Source: Ophthalmolycus amberensis
Lineage: Eukaryota > Chordata > Actinopteri > Perciformes > Zoarcidae
Direction: 5' to 3'
NCBI GenBank assembly: GCA_024529925.1
Contig: JAFEUB010000716.1
Coordinates: forward strand, 2,836,501-2,900,500
Length of the DNA: 64,000 nucleotides
This document shows, piece by piece, positions 26,485-39,720 of the stretch. The number at the start of each line of letters is the position of its first letter. Position 1 is the first letter of the stretch. A model generated the notes under the pieces. That model searched no databases, was not told where the DNA came from, and saw nothing but the letters and a program-made list of their open reading frames with translations. A program made the position numbers and the translations under genes.

Positions 26485-26523
26485 GTGTGCGTGTGTGCGC
26501 GCGTGTGTGTGTGTGTGTGTGTG
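26485..26523. repeat. TG/CG microsatellite
   Basis: A TG array with GCGCGC inside, alternating purine/pyrimidine, in intron 2. Confidence 0.9.
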
Positions 26524-27247
26524 AGCTTGTGCTTGGGAAAGACGCAAAGCCACAGATCGCATTTAATTGAAGGTTGAAGTTATCAGATAGCCTGCGACTC
26601 AGCTGTCAGTCAAGATGCTTCACAGCGCTCTGCACCACTGACGGCATCAGGAAACGGCTGACTTTGAAGAACGGGGAGGGAGACAGACACGCAGGCAGAC
26701 AGACTGACAGACACACACACACAAACACATTTACAGCCAATTGTGGGGCACTCAGGCAAGTACACACAGGCCAGATGAGGGACACACTTAAGAGGAATTA
26801 GAGTAGCTGGCAAGGCTAGTTATTTTGGTAGAAGTGACACGCTGCACTGCATCCTGGCACCAGGAAAAAAATGTAATTATCTACTGGTGAAACCAGAGCA
26901 GGGGACGCGTAGGTGAGACAGAGAAAAGCCCCATCGAGCGAGTGTGACCTCGCCGTAAGGATACAGCGGGTAAAGGTAAGTGGGAGTTGCGTTTTTTGGA
27001 AGCTGAGAGGCAAGTGGATGGCGGGTGTCCCAAAATGACGAGGGAAGTGTGGAAAAGATGGAAAAGAAACGGTTTGAATGGTGACAAATCTTCTGTTGTA
27101 GGTGAGATGTTGCCAAGAAAACAAAACCGAGGCTTGGACCATCATTCCCTGCTTTCTTGGAAGAACCTAGAGTTGCGTCACCGACACACACACACATGCA
27201 TAAGCCTTCTCGATGCGGGGTATCTGGCAAATCAGGCGGAAATGAGA

Positions 27248-27305
27248 GGGGGGGGGGGCTATTATTAGACCGGGGAATAGCCCCCCCCCCCCCCGGTCTA
27301 ATAAT
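27248..27305. repeat. two interleaved inverted repeats with G11 / C14 arms
   Basis: Arm pair one is a G run plus CTATT (27248-27263) and AATAG plus a C run (27276-27291). Arm pair two is ATTATTAGACCGGGG (27261-27275) and its perfect complement CCCCGGTCTAATAAT (27291-27305). The two pairs overlap, so only one can form at a time unless a pseudoknot-like fold occurs. It lies about 240 bp upstream of the LINE start. Confidence 0.9.
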
Positions 27306-27544
27306 CATCATTACAGTTTCCTATCCCTTTAGCAGTGGGTAGATGGGGATAGGAAGTCAGTTTTCTTCTCTTCCTTGTCACACCGATCCTACATCCTCTC
27401 CTCTCACCCCACCGTCGTTATCCTCCTTTAAAACACTAACTGGATATAGAGACGCTGCGTCTCGGGCTGTGCTTGTTTTTGCTTCTCAAACTACGGAGCT
27501 CAGCTCTTTGTGGAAGTCCGTTGAACACACAGTAACACTTAATT

Positions 27545-28961
27545 TCCCCCCCCCTCTCTGTGACGACTGGCCAGGTGAGAAGACAGCTGGAGAGACTCCA
27601 CCAAGGCAAGGCTGCAGGACCTGATGGCATCAGCCCCAGGGTCCTGAAGACCTGCGCCATCCAGCTGTCTAATGTCCTTCAACACCTCTTCAACCTGAGC
27701 CTGAAGCAGGAGGAAGTCCCGGTGCTGTGGAAGACGTCGTGCCTGGTTCCTGTACCGAAGAAGACGACACCATCTGGCCTCAATGACTATCGACCAGTTG
27801 CCCTCACATCCCATGTGATGAAGGTGCTGGAGAGGCTGGTCTTGGCCCGCCTCCGGCCGCAGGTGAAATCCTCACTGGACCCTCTGCAATTTGCATACCA
27901 GCCTCATGTGGGGGTGGACGACGCCATCATCTACCTGCTGCAACGAGCTCAGTCGCACCTGGATGGATCCGGTGGCTCTGTGAGAATCACTTTCTTTGAT
28001 TTCTCCAGTGCATTTAACACCATCCAGCCAGTGCTGCTGAGTGAGAAGCTGCGGGTGAACGCGTCCACCGTCTCCTGGATCACCGACTACCTCACGGGCA
28101 GACCACAGTTTGTCCGACTGGGCCGTGTGCTGTCTGATACGGTGGTCAGTGATATTGGAGCCCCACAGGGAACTGTTCTGTCTCCCTTCCTGTTCACCTT
28201 GTACACCACTGACTTCCAGTACAACTCTGTCATGCCATCTGCAGAAGTTCTCTGATGACTCTGCAGTGGTCGGGTGTATAAGGGACGGACGGGAGGAGGA
28301 GTACAGGGCAGTAGTGGATGACTTTGTGGAGTGGGCCGGTAGAAATCACCTGCGTCTGAACGTGGCCAAGACCAGAGAGATGTTGGTCGACTTCAGGAGG
28401 AAGATGACGGCTCCACAACCGCTGAGAGTTCTGGGAGAGGATGTGGACATGGTGGAGGAGTACAAGTACCTGGGTGTCTCCATCGACAGCAGACTGAACT
28501 GGAAGACCAACATCAACGCTGTGTACAAGAAGGGGATGAGTCGACTCTTTTTCTTGAGGAAACTTCGATTCTTCAACGTGTGCAGCAAGATGTTGGAGAT
28601 GTTCTATCGGCCTGTTGTGGCCAGTGCACTGTACTTCGCCGTAGTCTGCTGGGGGAGCAGCATTGGAGCCGGAGACACCAACAGACTTAACAAACTAGTT
28701 AAGAAGGCCGGCTCCATCATTGGCTGCAAACAAGACAATCTGGAAGAGGTGGTGGAGAGGAGGACACTGAAGAAACTATTATCCATATTGGATAACCCGG
28801 ACCACCCTCTCCATCACCTACTGCAGGGACAGAGGAGCACTTTCTCCAACAGACTGATCCAGCTCCGCTGTCACAAGGACAGATTCAGAAAAACATTCCT
28901 GCCCACTGCCATTAGACTTTATAATAAAACACCTCGGGCCAGATCGTCGTCCTTCACATGA
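27545..28961 (+). pseudogene. LINE reverse transcriptase remnant with one frameshift
   Basis: Reverse transcriptase fragment read in two frames. The first part starts at VTTGQVRRQLERLHQGKAAG and includes LNDYRPVALTSHVMKVLERL, RT motif A (FFDFSSAFNTI, catalytic Asp) and motif B (GAPQGTVLSPFLFTL). The second part includes motif C (FSDDSAVVG, the catalytic Asp pair) and the thumb-like EYKYLGVSIDSRLNW, ending at a TGA just after PRARSSSFT. The frame changes between about 28225 and 28235, consistent with a 2-bp loss or 1-bp gain, and separates motif B from motif C. With the truncated N-terminus this copy cannot make an active enzyme. Otherwise the frame is open, so the insertion is fairly young. 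Confidence 0.9.
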
Positions 28962-29273
28962 CTACAACGCTACACGGCTGTTGCTTGTTGTTGGTGATCC
29001 TGGCTCTACTGTCCAGGTTGTTTAGTTTAGTTTACTAGTTGCTAATTTTATTTAATTAATACCACTATATTCATGGTATATACTGTGCATTTCTATTTCT
29101 ATTCTAGCTTATTTTTTATTAATCTATTCCTTCAATTCAATATCTGCTCTGTTATTTTATTGTACTGTAGATATTGTGCATTCCATGTGTTATATTTTAC
29201 TCTGTAAATTGCTGCTGCTACAAACGAATTTCCCCCTGGGGATAAATAAAGTTTACATCTATCTATCTATCTG
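27545..29273 (+). mobile_element. 5'-truncated Rex1/Babar-like non-LTR retrotransposon (LINE)
   Basis: This block encodes the reverse transcriptase of a CR1/Rex1-group LINE, followed by a 3' UTR. The UTR ends in a GGGGATAAATAAAG motif and a short ATCT repeat tail, as in teleost LINEs of this type. The sequence TTCTCCAGTGCATTTAACACC-like block around RT motif A closely resembles, from memory, the region used as the forward Rex1 primer site. The endonuclease domain and 5' part are absent, which is the usual outcome of incomplete target-primed reverse transcription. It is antisense to quaking in intron 2. The left boundary is approximate, because the coding frame fades into a C-rich run just upstream. 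Confidence 0.9.
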
Positions 29274-29793
29274 CCTTTGTCTGCTGTTCAAATGATGAAA
29301 TTCAAAATTTTATTTTGTCTCTGTCGACCCCAATTGCTCTAAATTCCAAAAGGCAGTGAAAACAGAAAGGAGGTAAAAGGTACGCCTGCACTACACATCA
29401 CAAGTTACACTGATATAATTGGACTTGGAATAAGGTCAATATAGCTCTAAAATTAACATGATGTGCATTTCATTGTGTACGTAATAACAGTTTCTTCAGA
29501 TTAATCTTGTCCCAAACGGGAGATGTAAGAAAAATAATTCAATTTAGACCTGCTGCTGATTTCCCCAGGTTCCAATCATCACATCCATACATAACAAATC
29601 TGTTTTCCTCTTTTTGCAGCAGACTTAACGACCACACTTGGGTGGAAGGGATGTGCATGTGTGTGCGAAGCCTAATAAGTAGCTTTACCGGCAGCTCGTA
29701 AACACAGTACCGAGTTGCCGCTCTGCACAGAGCAGCATCGCACATCGAGCAGAGGGAACACAGGGGTCACCCGAGGATGCAACGCTTTTAATA

Positions 29794-29819
29794 GTGTGTG
29801 TGTGTGTGTGTGTGTGTGT
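29794..29819. repeat. (TG)n microsatellite
   Basis: About 13 TG units in intron 2. Confidence 0.95.
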
Positions 29820-31206
29820 AAGTGAGAGAGTCTCATTCCACGAGTGTCCTCACAGCCACAGGTGGCGCCCACTGCTCCCCAAAGATCTCCCTCACTCTCC
29901 TTTAAAATGTATACGGCCATTCACAGGCTTAACGCACAACCCGAACACAAGCAAATGGAATGTATGTAATCGTAGAAGCACAAAGGTATGCTTGCGCCGG
30001 TAAACTAAGTCTTGCTATGAAATACAATACCAATATTTTGTAGAAATATCAAAGACAATGGAAATCATTGCAATTAGCACAGAAAAGCAGCACCAAGTGC
30101 AAATGTATGATTCTCACAGCTAATTAGAGGACAGCCCAAGGAGCTGAAGCCCTGGCACTGGAGATGAAAGGTGACAGACTGTGTGTTGTGGTCGGTTAGT
30201 TTAGCTTAAGTTCAGATGCCGGGTCTGGTCTGGTCTGAGGGAACAGCTGGAGCTAAGCTGATCCCAAGCCAGTCCCTGGTGCCCTTTATCAATTCTGTCA
30301 GGGGGAAAATGCAATCCACGCCTGGCTGAGCCTCGCCCTGCTCTACAGTGTCTCTTATCCTTCGTCACCTCCCTCCATTCACTTCCTCGCTGCAAGCTGC
30401 TGGGATTACGAAGAGAAGCGTTGCTCCCTCAAGACGCGACACGACCGTTCACGCGGGCGTCAAAGATTACCATGAGGACAGAAAGGTGGCTGACTGGTCA
30501 AAACCCTGCAAACGCACGACATGGCTCTACATACAGGAGACAAAAATACATCAATCATTCCTCGGACAAAGCTTTGCTGACTCGCCTCTGTTGCCACCAT
30601 CCTCCTCATCTCTACAGCCAGCATGACAGCTCCATCGTGTGCTTTTCTTTCCCAGCTTTGTGTGTGCGTCTTTCCTTTCCAGAACAACAAACTGTCTACG
30701 CCACAGCTCTAACCAACGCGAGTGGTAAGCCTAAAAGATTCCCATCTCCTCCCAACTGAATATATGGAATTGCACTTTACTTTTCATGACAGCCCTCCTC
30801 TCAATCCCCTGCCTATCTCGCTCTCAGCACTAATCTAAAAGTGAGTCGGCCCATAAACACGCCAGCATGAGACCGGGACCTATTTAGACTGCCACCTGAT
30901 ATCGCTTTAACGGGAGTCCATTAACAACTTAGTTGTTGTAAGAAACTGTTTCATAAACTAACAAAACAGTCAAGATAGTCACGAGTTGTGCGTTTACAGA
31001 CTATAAATGAAAAAATGGAGCAAAAAGGAGGAGTTTCACTTGGGAGTGAGAAAGAACGTTCAACAGAAAGAATGCACGGCCAAAGGTGAGAGGACCAGCT
31101 TACAGTGCATGTGTCCACAGATATAGGAATTTAAGGCAAACGCACCAATAATACTGGCACTGTGATACGTGTGCATTAGTGTGAGGTGTGCGGAGCAGCT
31201 ACTTAC

Positions 31207-31349
31207 ATCAGGGTACTCTTTGACAGGCACGAACAGTTTTTCCTGCAGGTGGACGATGGGTCCGAGAGGCTCAGGCAGCTCCAGGGGGTGTCTGTCCACA
31301 AGGCCATTCACTGAGTCGCTGTACATGTCTTTACGCACTCTGTTGATCT
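31207..31349 (-). CDS. qkia: quaking coding exon 2 (Qua1 C-terminal half, start of KH)
   Basis: The second coding exon is 143 bp, bounded by a TTTTCAG acceptor and a GTAAGT donor. Joined to exon 1 it completes a Glu codon split by the intron (G|AG) and continues as INRVRKDMYSDS, then GLVDRHPLELPEPLGPI, then LQEKLFVPVKEYPD. This is the second Qua1 helix, the linker and the first strand of the KH domain. The split Glu is residue 48 in MVGE numbering, the position whose change to Gly in the mouse quaking kt4 allele disrupts dimerisation; here it is conserved. The segment DSVNGLVDRHPLELPEP is where quaking paralogs differ most and is the main reason for choosing qkia. The exon ends in phase 0. 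It lies about 23.6 kb from exon 1 and 11.5 kb from exon 3. Confidence 0.97.
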
Positions 31350-34300
31350 CTGAAAACACACAAACGGGTACAACTGGGTAAGCAACTGAACGGAAGACCA
31401 CCGTCAAACATCCTTTTTCCATTTTGTATTTGATATATCACTGTCATATTGATTTCTACTTCTGGGCAAAGGCTTAATGTAGCATATAAATCTCTGTTGT
31501 AAAAAAAAAAAAGAGGAAGAAACAAACAATTTGTCAATTGCCTCGAGTATTGTTTGCCTTTTATTGACAAATAACAGAGTATGTTTGTTTTTGGGGAGTA
31601 CTACAAGCATGGATGCTTCTTTAATACCTGCAGTGTATGGCCATTTTCTCTGCTACGACTAAACACTGTTAATGTGCAGTTTGTGTGCCAGTTATTCTAT
31701 GTGCCAGAGACAAAAGTTAAGCGCTGCATTATTTAGGGGTTAAGTTCAGAGTCTTTCCCTTCTGCCCGGTGCTCCCCTGTGGCTGCTCCCTAATAGCCTG
31801 TGTGAGCGGCTGGGCAGGTGCAGAGAAGAGACGCCTTCAGATCTGATCCCTCTGTCAGATAAAACTAATGGACCTCTCTCTCTCACACACACACCTCTAT
31901 CTCACATGCACCCCACTTTGACTGCCGCCGTAGCTCATACAAATTCACACAGACAAATGCTGTGCTACGAAGGATAAAAAAAAGAAGCATTCATTCATCC
32001 TTCCCCTCCTGTTTGTGTGTATTTGTGAGTGTTTCACAGTTGAATGCGGATATTTGCGGTTGTAACACCCAGGTAATCGAGGACGTACACTGGTCACACT
32101 TTGTAACCTCCCACGTACGCCATCAGTATACAAACAGTCGTGCCTTTGCTGAACGAAGAAGTTCATCAGCAGTGAAGGGAAGGAGAAACCTCATTCATGT
32201 AGAGGCATCTACAAAGACCTACGAAGCTTGTTTTTGTGAAACAGCTGAAACAAGGTGGTAGGGGTGGCGAGGCCTCAAGGAATGACGTGTGTGAGGTGGA
32301 GGGGGGTCAGCTGTTAAGCACCATTTCCATCTCTCATGAGACTTTTGAGCAGTTGGGAGCTCTATATTAAACTGGAGCTGGGGAACCCGACACTGGGGCT
32401 TCGAGGTCAGGCAGGCTTTTCTGAGGGCATCTATAGTTAACTTAACGCAGAATTGTACGGTGGGTCAAACTCGCATATTTAGGTTTTAGTTCTCGTCTTT
32501 GTTTTAAGTTAGGATAATTATACACTTAAAATAAAAATAAGACACCAAAAAATAATGGATTTAGCCATGGCATCAGTTTGCAGGGCTTTCCTGTTGAGCT
32601 GAGAACTTGTTTTCTCTTCATGTCGTCGATGACAGACTGACAAATGTGTGATAGATGAGCTCACGGACACCGACAAGCATACACACAAACATCTGGCCTG
32701 CAGCCGTGTGGACAACACCTGCGGGACACATCGGCCCCGTACAAACATACCAGGAGACTCGGCCCAGAGCGACTCATTCCCCGATAACATGACCGCGGCA
32801 CTCTGTGGTCCGCAGATCCTCCCAGTAGTCCCTAAAGATGAATTCATCCTCATGGTAGCTCGCCCAGAAGACAGATTACATCAGTCCTAACCAACACCAG
32901 CGGCTGCAGTCCACAGCCAGGCTTTGCGTATGAGCAGTGACACATCGTACAGGGAGGAAACAGGGCAGCATAACATAGGGCGTGATGGGAATATGAAAAA
33001 CAGGAACAGTAAACTACAAGTGATTATGCGTGGTGTGTCCAAAAGAACAGAGTAAAGAAGAGCCGACATTCTGTGGGTTAGAAAATCAGTTCTCTGCACA
33101 CAGCTCACAGCGAAAGCAAACATATCGTGCGCTATTTGCAACCTCCGATTCCTCCGAGAAACGCCATCTTTCTGACAGCGAGAGAAAAATAAAAAAAGTG
33201 TGCGCACACGTGACAATGCTACCCAACAACCAGCAGCAGCAGCACCCCTCCTCCTAATTCTATTTCCTCCTGCTGAAATGCCACATTACCATAAGGGGGC
33301 TGTGCTGGGCCATCAGCGGAGACGTGCGGCATTTGACAACCACTAATTTCAGTGCGGCGAGTCTTTTCTGAAGCGCCGCGCTCATCTACAAATTACCCCC
33401 CGCTTTGTACAGCCAACAAAATCATTCGTCTTAGCTGTCCACCCCGGCAGAGAAGGCTTATTGTCAGGAAGACACGAGTGAAGTGAGGGAGACTAAGGAT
33501 CACCATCTTAGAAGGAATAGAAAGAGGAGGAAGACGGTGAGCAGGAGTAAGAGCAGTGCTACGAGTAGGCTAGCCAAAATTAGATTTTTTTGTTGGTTTT
33601 TGGCATTTCATGGCATCGATATGTTACTCTTTTTTAGCCGTCTCTCAGATCAGTGCCAGTGTTTTAAAACCTGGCTCAGCTAAGCAAACGCAAAATAGCA
33701 CTTTTTACTTTTTGTCTATTTACGTGTGGAGGGAGGCTGCATAGGGCGCACTCACTCACTCAGATAGATATAACGTCTGTTTAGCGCTTCACCCAGACAT
33801 CTGTGAGGAAGAAACAAAAATCAACCTTGAGGAGTTGGAGGGCAGAGTGGAAGACGGTTTGATGTGGCAGAGACGGAGGAGAGAGGGAGATATATAACCA
33901 CAGTGCTGAGCAAGCACTTAACTCTCTCTGCTCTTCTCTGCCTCAAAGTAAGTTAACATTTCAGTTCATCTTTGCTTTTTTTTTTGGGAGTTTCTCTCAA
34001 TATCTGCCCTGTCTCCTCAAACCGTCAGCGACAAACGAAAATGTCACAAAGCTGTGGCTGCAGATGTATCTGCCCTTTGTAAGCACAAGTAAAGAGACAA
34101 TTTCTCCTCATCTTAGTGGTGATCTTGACAAAAGGGGAGCGAGGAGCACCCAAAAGGAAGGATGTGGGAGTTTGAGAGGCAGTGGGCTGAGGAACATGAT
34201 GGGAGAGGAAGACGCTGGAAGTGGAGAGCCAAGAACCAACATTTGGCCTATTGAGGGGATCTTTAGTGTGAAAGACCATTCTTCTTGACAGTGGTCGAAT

Positions 34301-37300
34301 TTAAGAAGACGCTTGAATGTCGGCCATGACATGGGTCAATTATGAACACGTGAATACTTAGATCTTCCTAAAAGATAAACCCATCATTCGTGACTCCAGG
34401 CAATAGTCTGTCGAATAATGTTCTGATTTAATCAAGAGACTGATTGAGTAAACAAAAGCTCATTTCATAGAATTACAAAAATGAAGGTACTGATAAGCAA
34501 AATGAAATGTGTTGACATCATGTAATGAAGCTTAAAGGCAGCATGCCAAGCCAATAATCTGCACAATTACATCTTTTGCTTTGCTCCCACCATTGTTACT
34601 ATTTGTTCTTAAGCAGGCCGACTTTCCACACAAGTGAAAAATAAATAAATCACACAGTGGCATATTGCTTTACGGTCAGATTTTTACTCTATTACACCTT
34701 GATAGGGCGAGGAAGAACCAGGCCTAGACTGGAGAGTAATGTGCACAATGGAGGAAAAGAAACAAAACAAATCCATTAAGTGTATCTGCTCATCTGAATG
34801 AGTGATGTTTGACTGACTCAGCACCAAGGAACAGGGAGGCTTTTCATTGATTCAGCCCAAAAAACACGATCACAAAGAAGCAGCACCGGCAGAATCCAGG
34901 GACATTTTACAGGAGGAGTTGAGATATGGGAGAGGAAATGCAAAGGACCAAAGCATAGCCAAATGAGGTAGAAATATGTTCTAATGTTGCCGCCCCTCTA
35001 ACATGATCGAATGAATAGAAACAGCATGAGGCAAACTTGGAGAACGGAGTGGCGAGGAAGAGAGATAAGGGACAGATAAAAAGGATAAAAACAATGGAGT
35101 AGTCAAGAAGGGGATAATGTAATCAGGTTAAAGACTGGTGAAGATCGCTCAGCTAGAGCTGCTCCACTAGAGAATGTGAACAGGTCCATTAAGAGCCCAA
35201 AAATAGACCTGCTCCACAACGGCTTTGTCCTCACCCTGTAGCTCACAGCAAAACGTCCTCTGACCATGCAGAGCACATCTGTCCATATGAGAGTGAGCGA
35301 GTGAGTGCGAGAAAAGAGAAGAAATGCAATGGGTGAGTAATCAGTGAGATAATATCTGGCACCTGAAACAGATCAAGTCTAACACCAATTCATCTGAAAG
35401 CCCAAATGATCAAATGTTTAGCTGTGCAGGCACTTAATGAGTCCTACCTGTTTAGAGGGATTAAAAAACGGCAGTGTTCGAAATCATGAGAAAACATTCT
35501 CAATTCATGGTTTAAACAGGGAAAGAGGAGAAGAAGCCCAGGGAAATATAGACTTAAAACACAATGGTCGTGTCACGGGGGAAAAAAAAACAAAAAAAAC
35601 CAGCAGCAATCACAGATACACCCGAATGTGCCGGTGCTGAGTGAAACAAGACTACGGCGAGGAACAAGCCTTTTCACTTTAAAGCAGTGCACTTCAGCAA
35701 TCACAAAGCCCGGATACCCGTTGCAAACGAAAGGATTTTGGGCGTTTAATGCATTCCTGCCCTTTATTCACGGCACAGACGACTTTATCCAAGACGACAC
35801 TCCACTTCAACAGTTCGGGGGGGTTGGCAGGCCGAGCGCATGAACGGCGGAGGTTTCTTTTAGAGCAGGGAGCAGAAATATAGTGTGCAGTGGTGGCGGT
35901 GACTGAGCCATGAAAACGTATGCATTTCTGGGTCTTATCGTCAACTCACAGCTGCCTCCTCGCCCCCCACCCCCCTCCCTCTTTGTGAGGGAGAAAGTTT
36001 TTACTTCCTAATCTTTGATTTAACAGTAGGCCTACACTGCACGCTCCTTTGATGTTCTTGCACAAACTATTCCTGTGCTGTTAATGAGTATACTGTAGTA
36101 TCAGCATCGTTAAGAACAGTTATTCCAGTTCTTACAAGGAAAATACCAGGTTTAGAGTTTGCATTCGGGGACATTAGCATTAATGAACTTTAATGTCAAC
36201 ATCTTGTAGCCAGAGGGTCGGCCCTTCACTTGCCTTTGTTTACCATTTACCAGATTGTAAATGTAATGTTAACAGATTGTAGGAGTGCGAGTGTAAGCAT
36301 GTGAATCACAACATGTTCAGTACAAGATGCTTCTGTTCTGGATGCGACTGGTTTATGAACCAAGACATTATGGGGCAAGTAAAAATATAAAATGGCAACG
36401 CTGGACGAGCAGGAGTAGATCAGACTGTGGATCAACACTTTTCAACCCAATTAAGGCACTGTTACATCTCTGGGAATGGATACATCAAACACAAACTCAT
36501 TTTCCAGAGTGGTCTATTACTTGAGGTAGTCTATAACACACTTGGGCGCGAGGCGCTCTCCCCATGGCCTCCAAGCAGCCTCTTTCCACACATTGAGAAA
36601 AGGCAATAATGAACGGCATAGGAGTGTTTATTGCTGTGGATATGCGACTAGAGTCGGGCGGGGAAAACACAAAGTGCTTGAGCCCCCTGTGATAGTGTTC
36701 ATTCACATCCGAATAGTTTTGTAATTAAGCTGGGGCCAAACAGACATACCGTCTTTTGTTTTCATTGGATTACTTATTGGCTATCTTCCAGTGTTTTTAG
36801 TTTAAATTCCCTGTTTGCGTTTCCCCTTAAAGTGTTTCCTCACTGATCTGTAGCAGAGGGATGGTAATACAAAGAGGCAAAAAAACTACCGGTAATGTTG
36901 GAGGCTAAATACTTGATTCGAACATCGTACTAGCTTTGGCACAGAATGGGGGATTTTGTTACATAGGAGTTGCACTAACAAAAGGATCACCACCAGTATG
37001 GACAGAAGGAAGCTGTAACTACAGTGAACAACAACTTCTTCAATGTACATATGGCATGTGGGTATTGTGAGACAAACTTGGAATAGTAACACCATATCCA
37101 ATAATTCATTTTAAACCATTAATGTTATCTCAATGTATTTAAAAAGCATTGCATTAGACACGATGTGGATAGAAGCGCTGGGACCCACAGGCTGAGGGGT
37201 CTAAATGGCTCCAGACAGAAATGACTGTGGATTGCTGGCAGCCAGAGGGAGAGATTTATGTTGTGTGTCAGGGATTCTCCTAGGGCAGGCTGGGTAAAAA

Positions 37301-37587
37301 GCTCCAGCGTCAGGTCTTTAAGTAGATGGGCCACTAAATAAACGACTAGCATAACAAGGTTTCGGGATTCTCTGCTCCCCGAGCCAGGTGACAATATATT
37401 GAATTGCAGAAAAGAACCCCCGTACACACATGCTTACTCATCTCGTGGGTAAAAAGCCATTGAACAGCCGAGCTTTCATCCAAATTGGGAGCGAACGGTT
37501 GACGCATTCTGCACCAGTAGAAACGCTTACACAGTAACACGATCTCTGTTAAAGCCATACACTGCGATGTATGCACATCCCAGCCAA

Positions 37588-37607
37588 CCCCCCCCCCCCC
37601 CCCCCCC
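37588..37607. repeat. poly-C tract (20 C)
   Basis: An uninterrupted C run on the plus strand, giving G20 in the quaking transcript, in intron 1. Confidence 0.95.
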
Positions 37608-37703
37608 AATAGCAGCATGTTCCACTCTCTGATCATCAGTAATGAGCTGAAGCTGGCTGAAAACACCAGTCCATTTAGCCAGAGTCCAACAATACACAGA
37701 TGG

Positions 37704-37745
37704 ATGTGCGTGCGCGCGCGCGTGCGTGCGTGCGTGCGTGCGTGT
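37704..37745. repeat. (GTGC)n alternating tract
   Basis: TG and CG units alternate without a break for about 42 bp, 100 bp from the poly-C tract. Z-DNA is possible. Confidence 0.92.
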
Positions 37746-39720
37746 CCGGCCACAAACTTAAGTATGTCATGCAGATAGAAACAGACACACAACTTGACAA
37801 TTAAAAAACTCCCACAAACACATGAGCTAATGAGCTTTCGTGTTTGTAGGCAAGAATCTCTTGAGACGGTGAACCCACATAAATAACTCCACGCACGAGG
37901 AGGAGAGAAACTGCCTCAGAGAAGAATCTGCTAAACAAATGCAGCAGGAAATAGTGCTACATCTCTCCTCCACCCTACCTTTCTATCCAGCGGCACATGT
38001 TTACAGAGGATTGCTCTTTATTACACATCAACCCAGAAATGGGAATATTCCCTCTTCTACCTTTAAAAAAAAAAAGAACACAGTAAACCCAAATCAGGAT
38101 GAATAGAACTATGTAAACACATTTACAATATTTTTAGATATTTAAAAAAAAAGGATGTAATTTATTGTAATGCATAAAGAATATGTATTCAGCTCTACTT
38201 CTTCAGTGGTCTGTCAATCAATCCGTGGGTTAAACACATTCTTACATTCCTACGTCAGAAATATTGAGACGCACAGTTTACCGTCTCCTCTATTCTGGCT
38301 GAGCCCCTGAGAATATGTAAATGCTGAAAGCTGAATGTGTATGTGCAGTGATGGCCAAGAACAGCAATCAGCAAAGCCATTAATCATAACCGGTGACAAA
38401 TGCAACGTTTTCTGGGGCTGTTGCTGGGACTGCATGCAGGAGAGGAAAGAAGTGCCAAGCTGAATGTGGCTCTCGGTGTCTGCTGGCAGCAGCGGTGACG
38501 GTGTGCTATAGGAGCGTGTCATAGCGCGTTAGTTTGGTGATTAAACAAAGCAAACAGACAGTGCAGACAAGGAGAGAGGGACCAAAGGAGAGGCAGAGCT
38601 GAGGGGAGGCAGGAAAGGAAGCAGAAACAGTGATGAAGGGGGACAAACGGGACGGACTACACTAGTTTATTAGCCTGTATTGGAAATAGTGTTTGAGTAG
38701 AGTGACTGCTGTCCCTGAACTCCAGCACCATGAAGCAACAGCTGAGCAGGTACAGTGAAGGTCCGGGGGAACGCAGCCCAACAGTAGGCCAACTTAACCG
38801 AGTTATCGTGACAATTTAGAGATCATGATCACTGCGGAGGCAAATTCATTCAACAACTGTCAAGTGGCCCTAAAAATACAGAGACCACAAAGGCAGTTTA
38901 AAAAAATAAAATGCTAATAGTCAGAGAAAATCTTGTTGTGGTCCCAAAACTGGCAGCTTCAGAGAGCGTTTGTACACGTCTGAAATGACAGAATGACGAT
39001 GACTGGAGCTACTCAGAAGTCGAAAAACTGCTTCAACCACTGGTTAACACCAGCTGTCTTTACAATTGTAAAATGGAAGTAGAACGTCCTTTCATTTTTG
39101 TTTGCAGTAGTTGACATGTGACACTGCAATTTAAACATGTTAACAATATATTGTGAAAAGATATGATCTGGGATAAAAAAAATCTCACTTATTATCAAAA
39201 AGTTTTTTAGTAGCATTTGGCTCGACATTCCTAAAAAAAAATAAAAAGTTGGGAGCAGAAACCCATCTTATCCCAAACTTAACAGTGAATTAAGTGGTTT
39301 AGACAGTATCTGCAGAGCCATTAAGACCCCAGAATAAAATTAGAATAAGGGATCATCACACTTGATGACGTGGAACTGCTTTATGGGGCCGTGTGCTGGT
39401 GGGGGCACGCTAGCAGCTCAATGAGCCATAGGAGTACCAGTTTTGTGCACTTAGTGGGGTCTACCAAAGAGTGAGGTGAAACTGCCAGGGAGGGCTGGCT
39501 CGATACTGAACCATAATGGCTTACTCCTAATGGTTGCCGCGAGGGGCCAACGTTCATTACTCTCTGCGTGGGGGGACTTGAACAGGATCCCGGGGTGAGA
39601 CTTGTGAGTGCATGCACGCTCACACACACATTTAAACTTTGGTGGTGGCACCGCAAGGCACATGAGCAAGATGGAAAGCTACAGAAAGCGTTTTATTTCT
39701 TTCACACACTGACAAAAAGA

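Larger units (their letters stand above)
19728..31206 (-). other. quaking intron 2
   Basis: An 11.5-kb intron. It carries the G26 tract, the TG/CG alternating tract, several CA/TG microsatellites, the interleaved G/C palindrome and the Rex1-like LINE inserted antisense to the gene. A QKI-type core hexamer (ACTAAT on the gene strand, 31175-31180) lies 26 nt inside the intron from the exon-2 donor. No coding signal was recognised apart from the LINE. Confidence 0.9.

Noticed and set aside
36518..36540. let-7-like word TGAGGTAGT
   Set aside because: The bases after the seed do not match let-7 and no complementary arm for a precursor hairpin is visible nearby.
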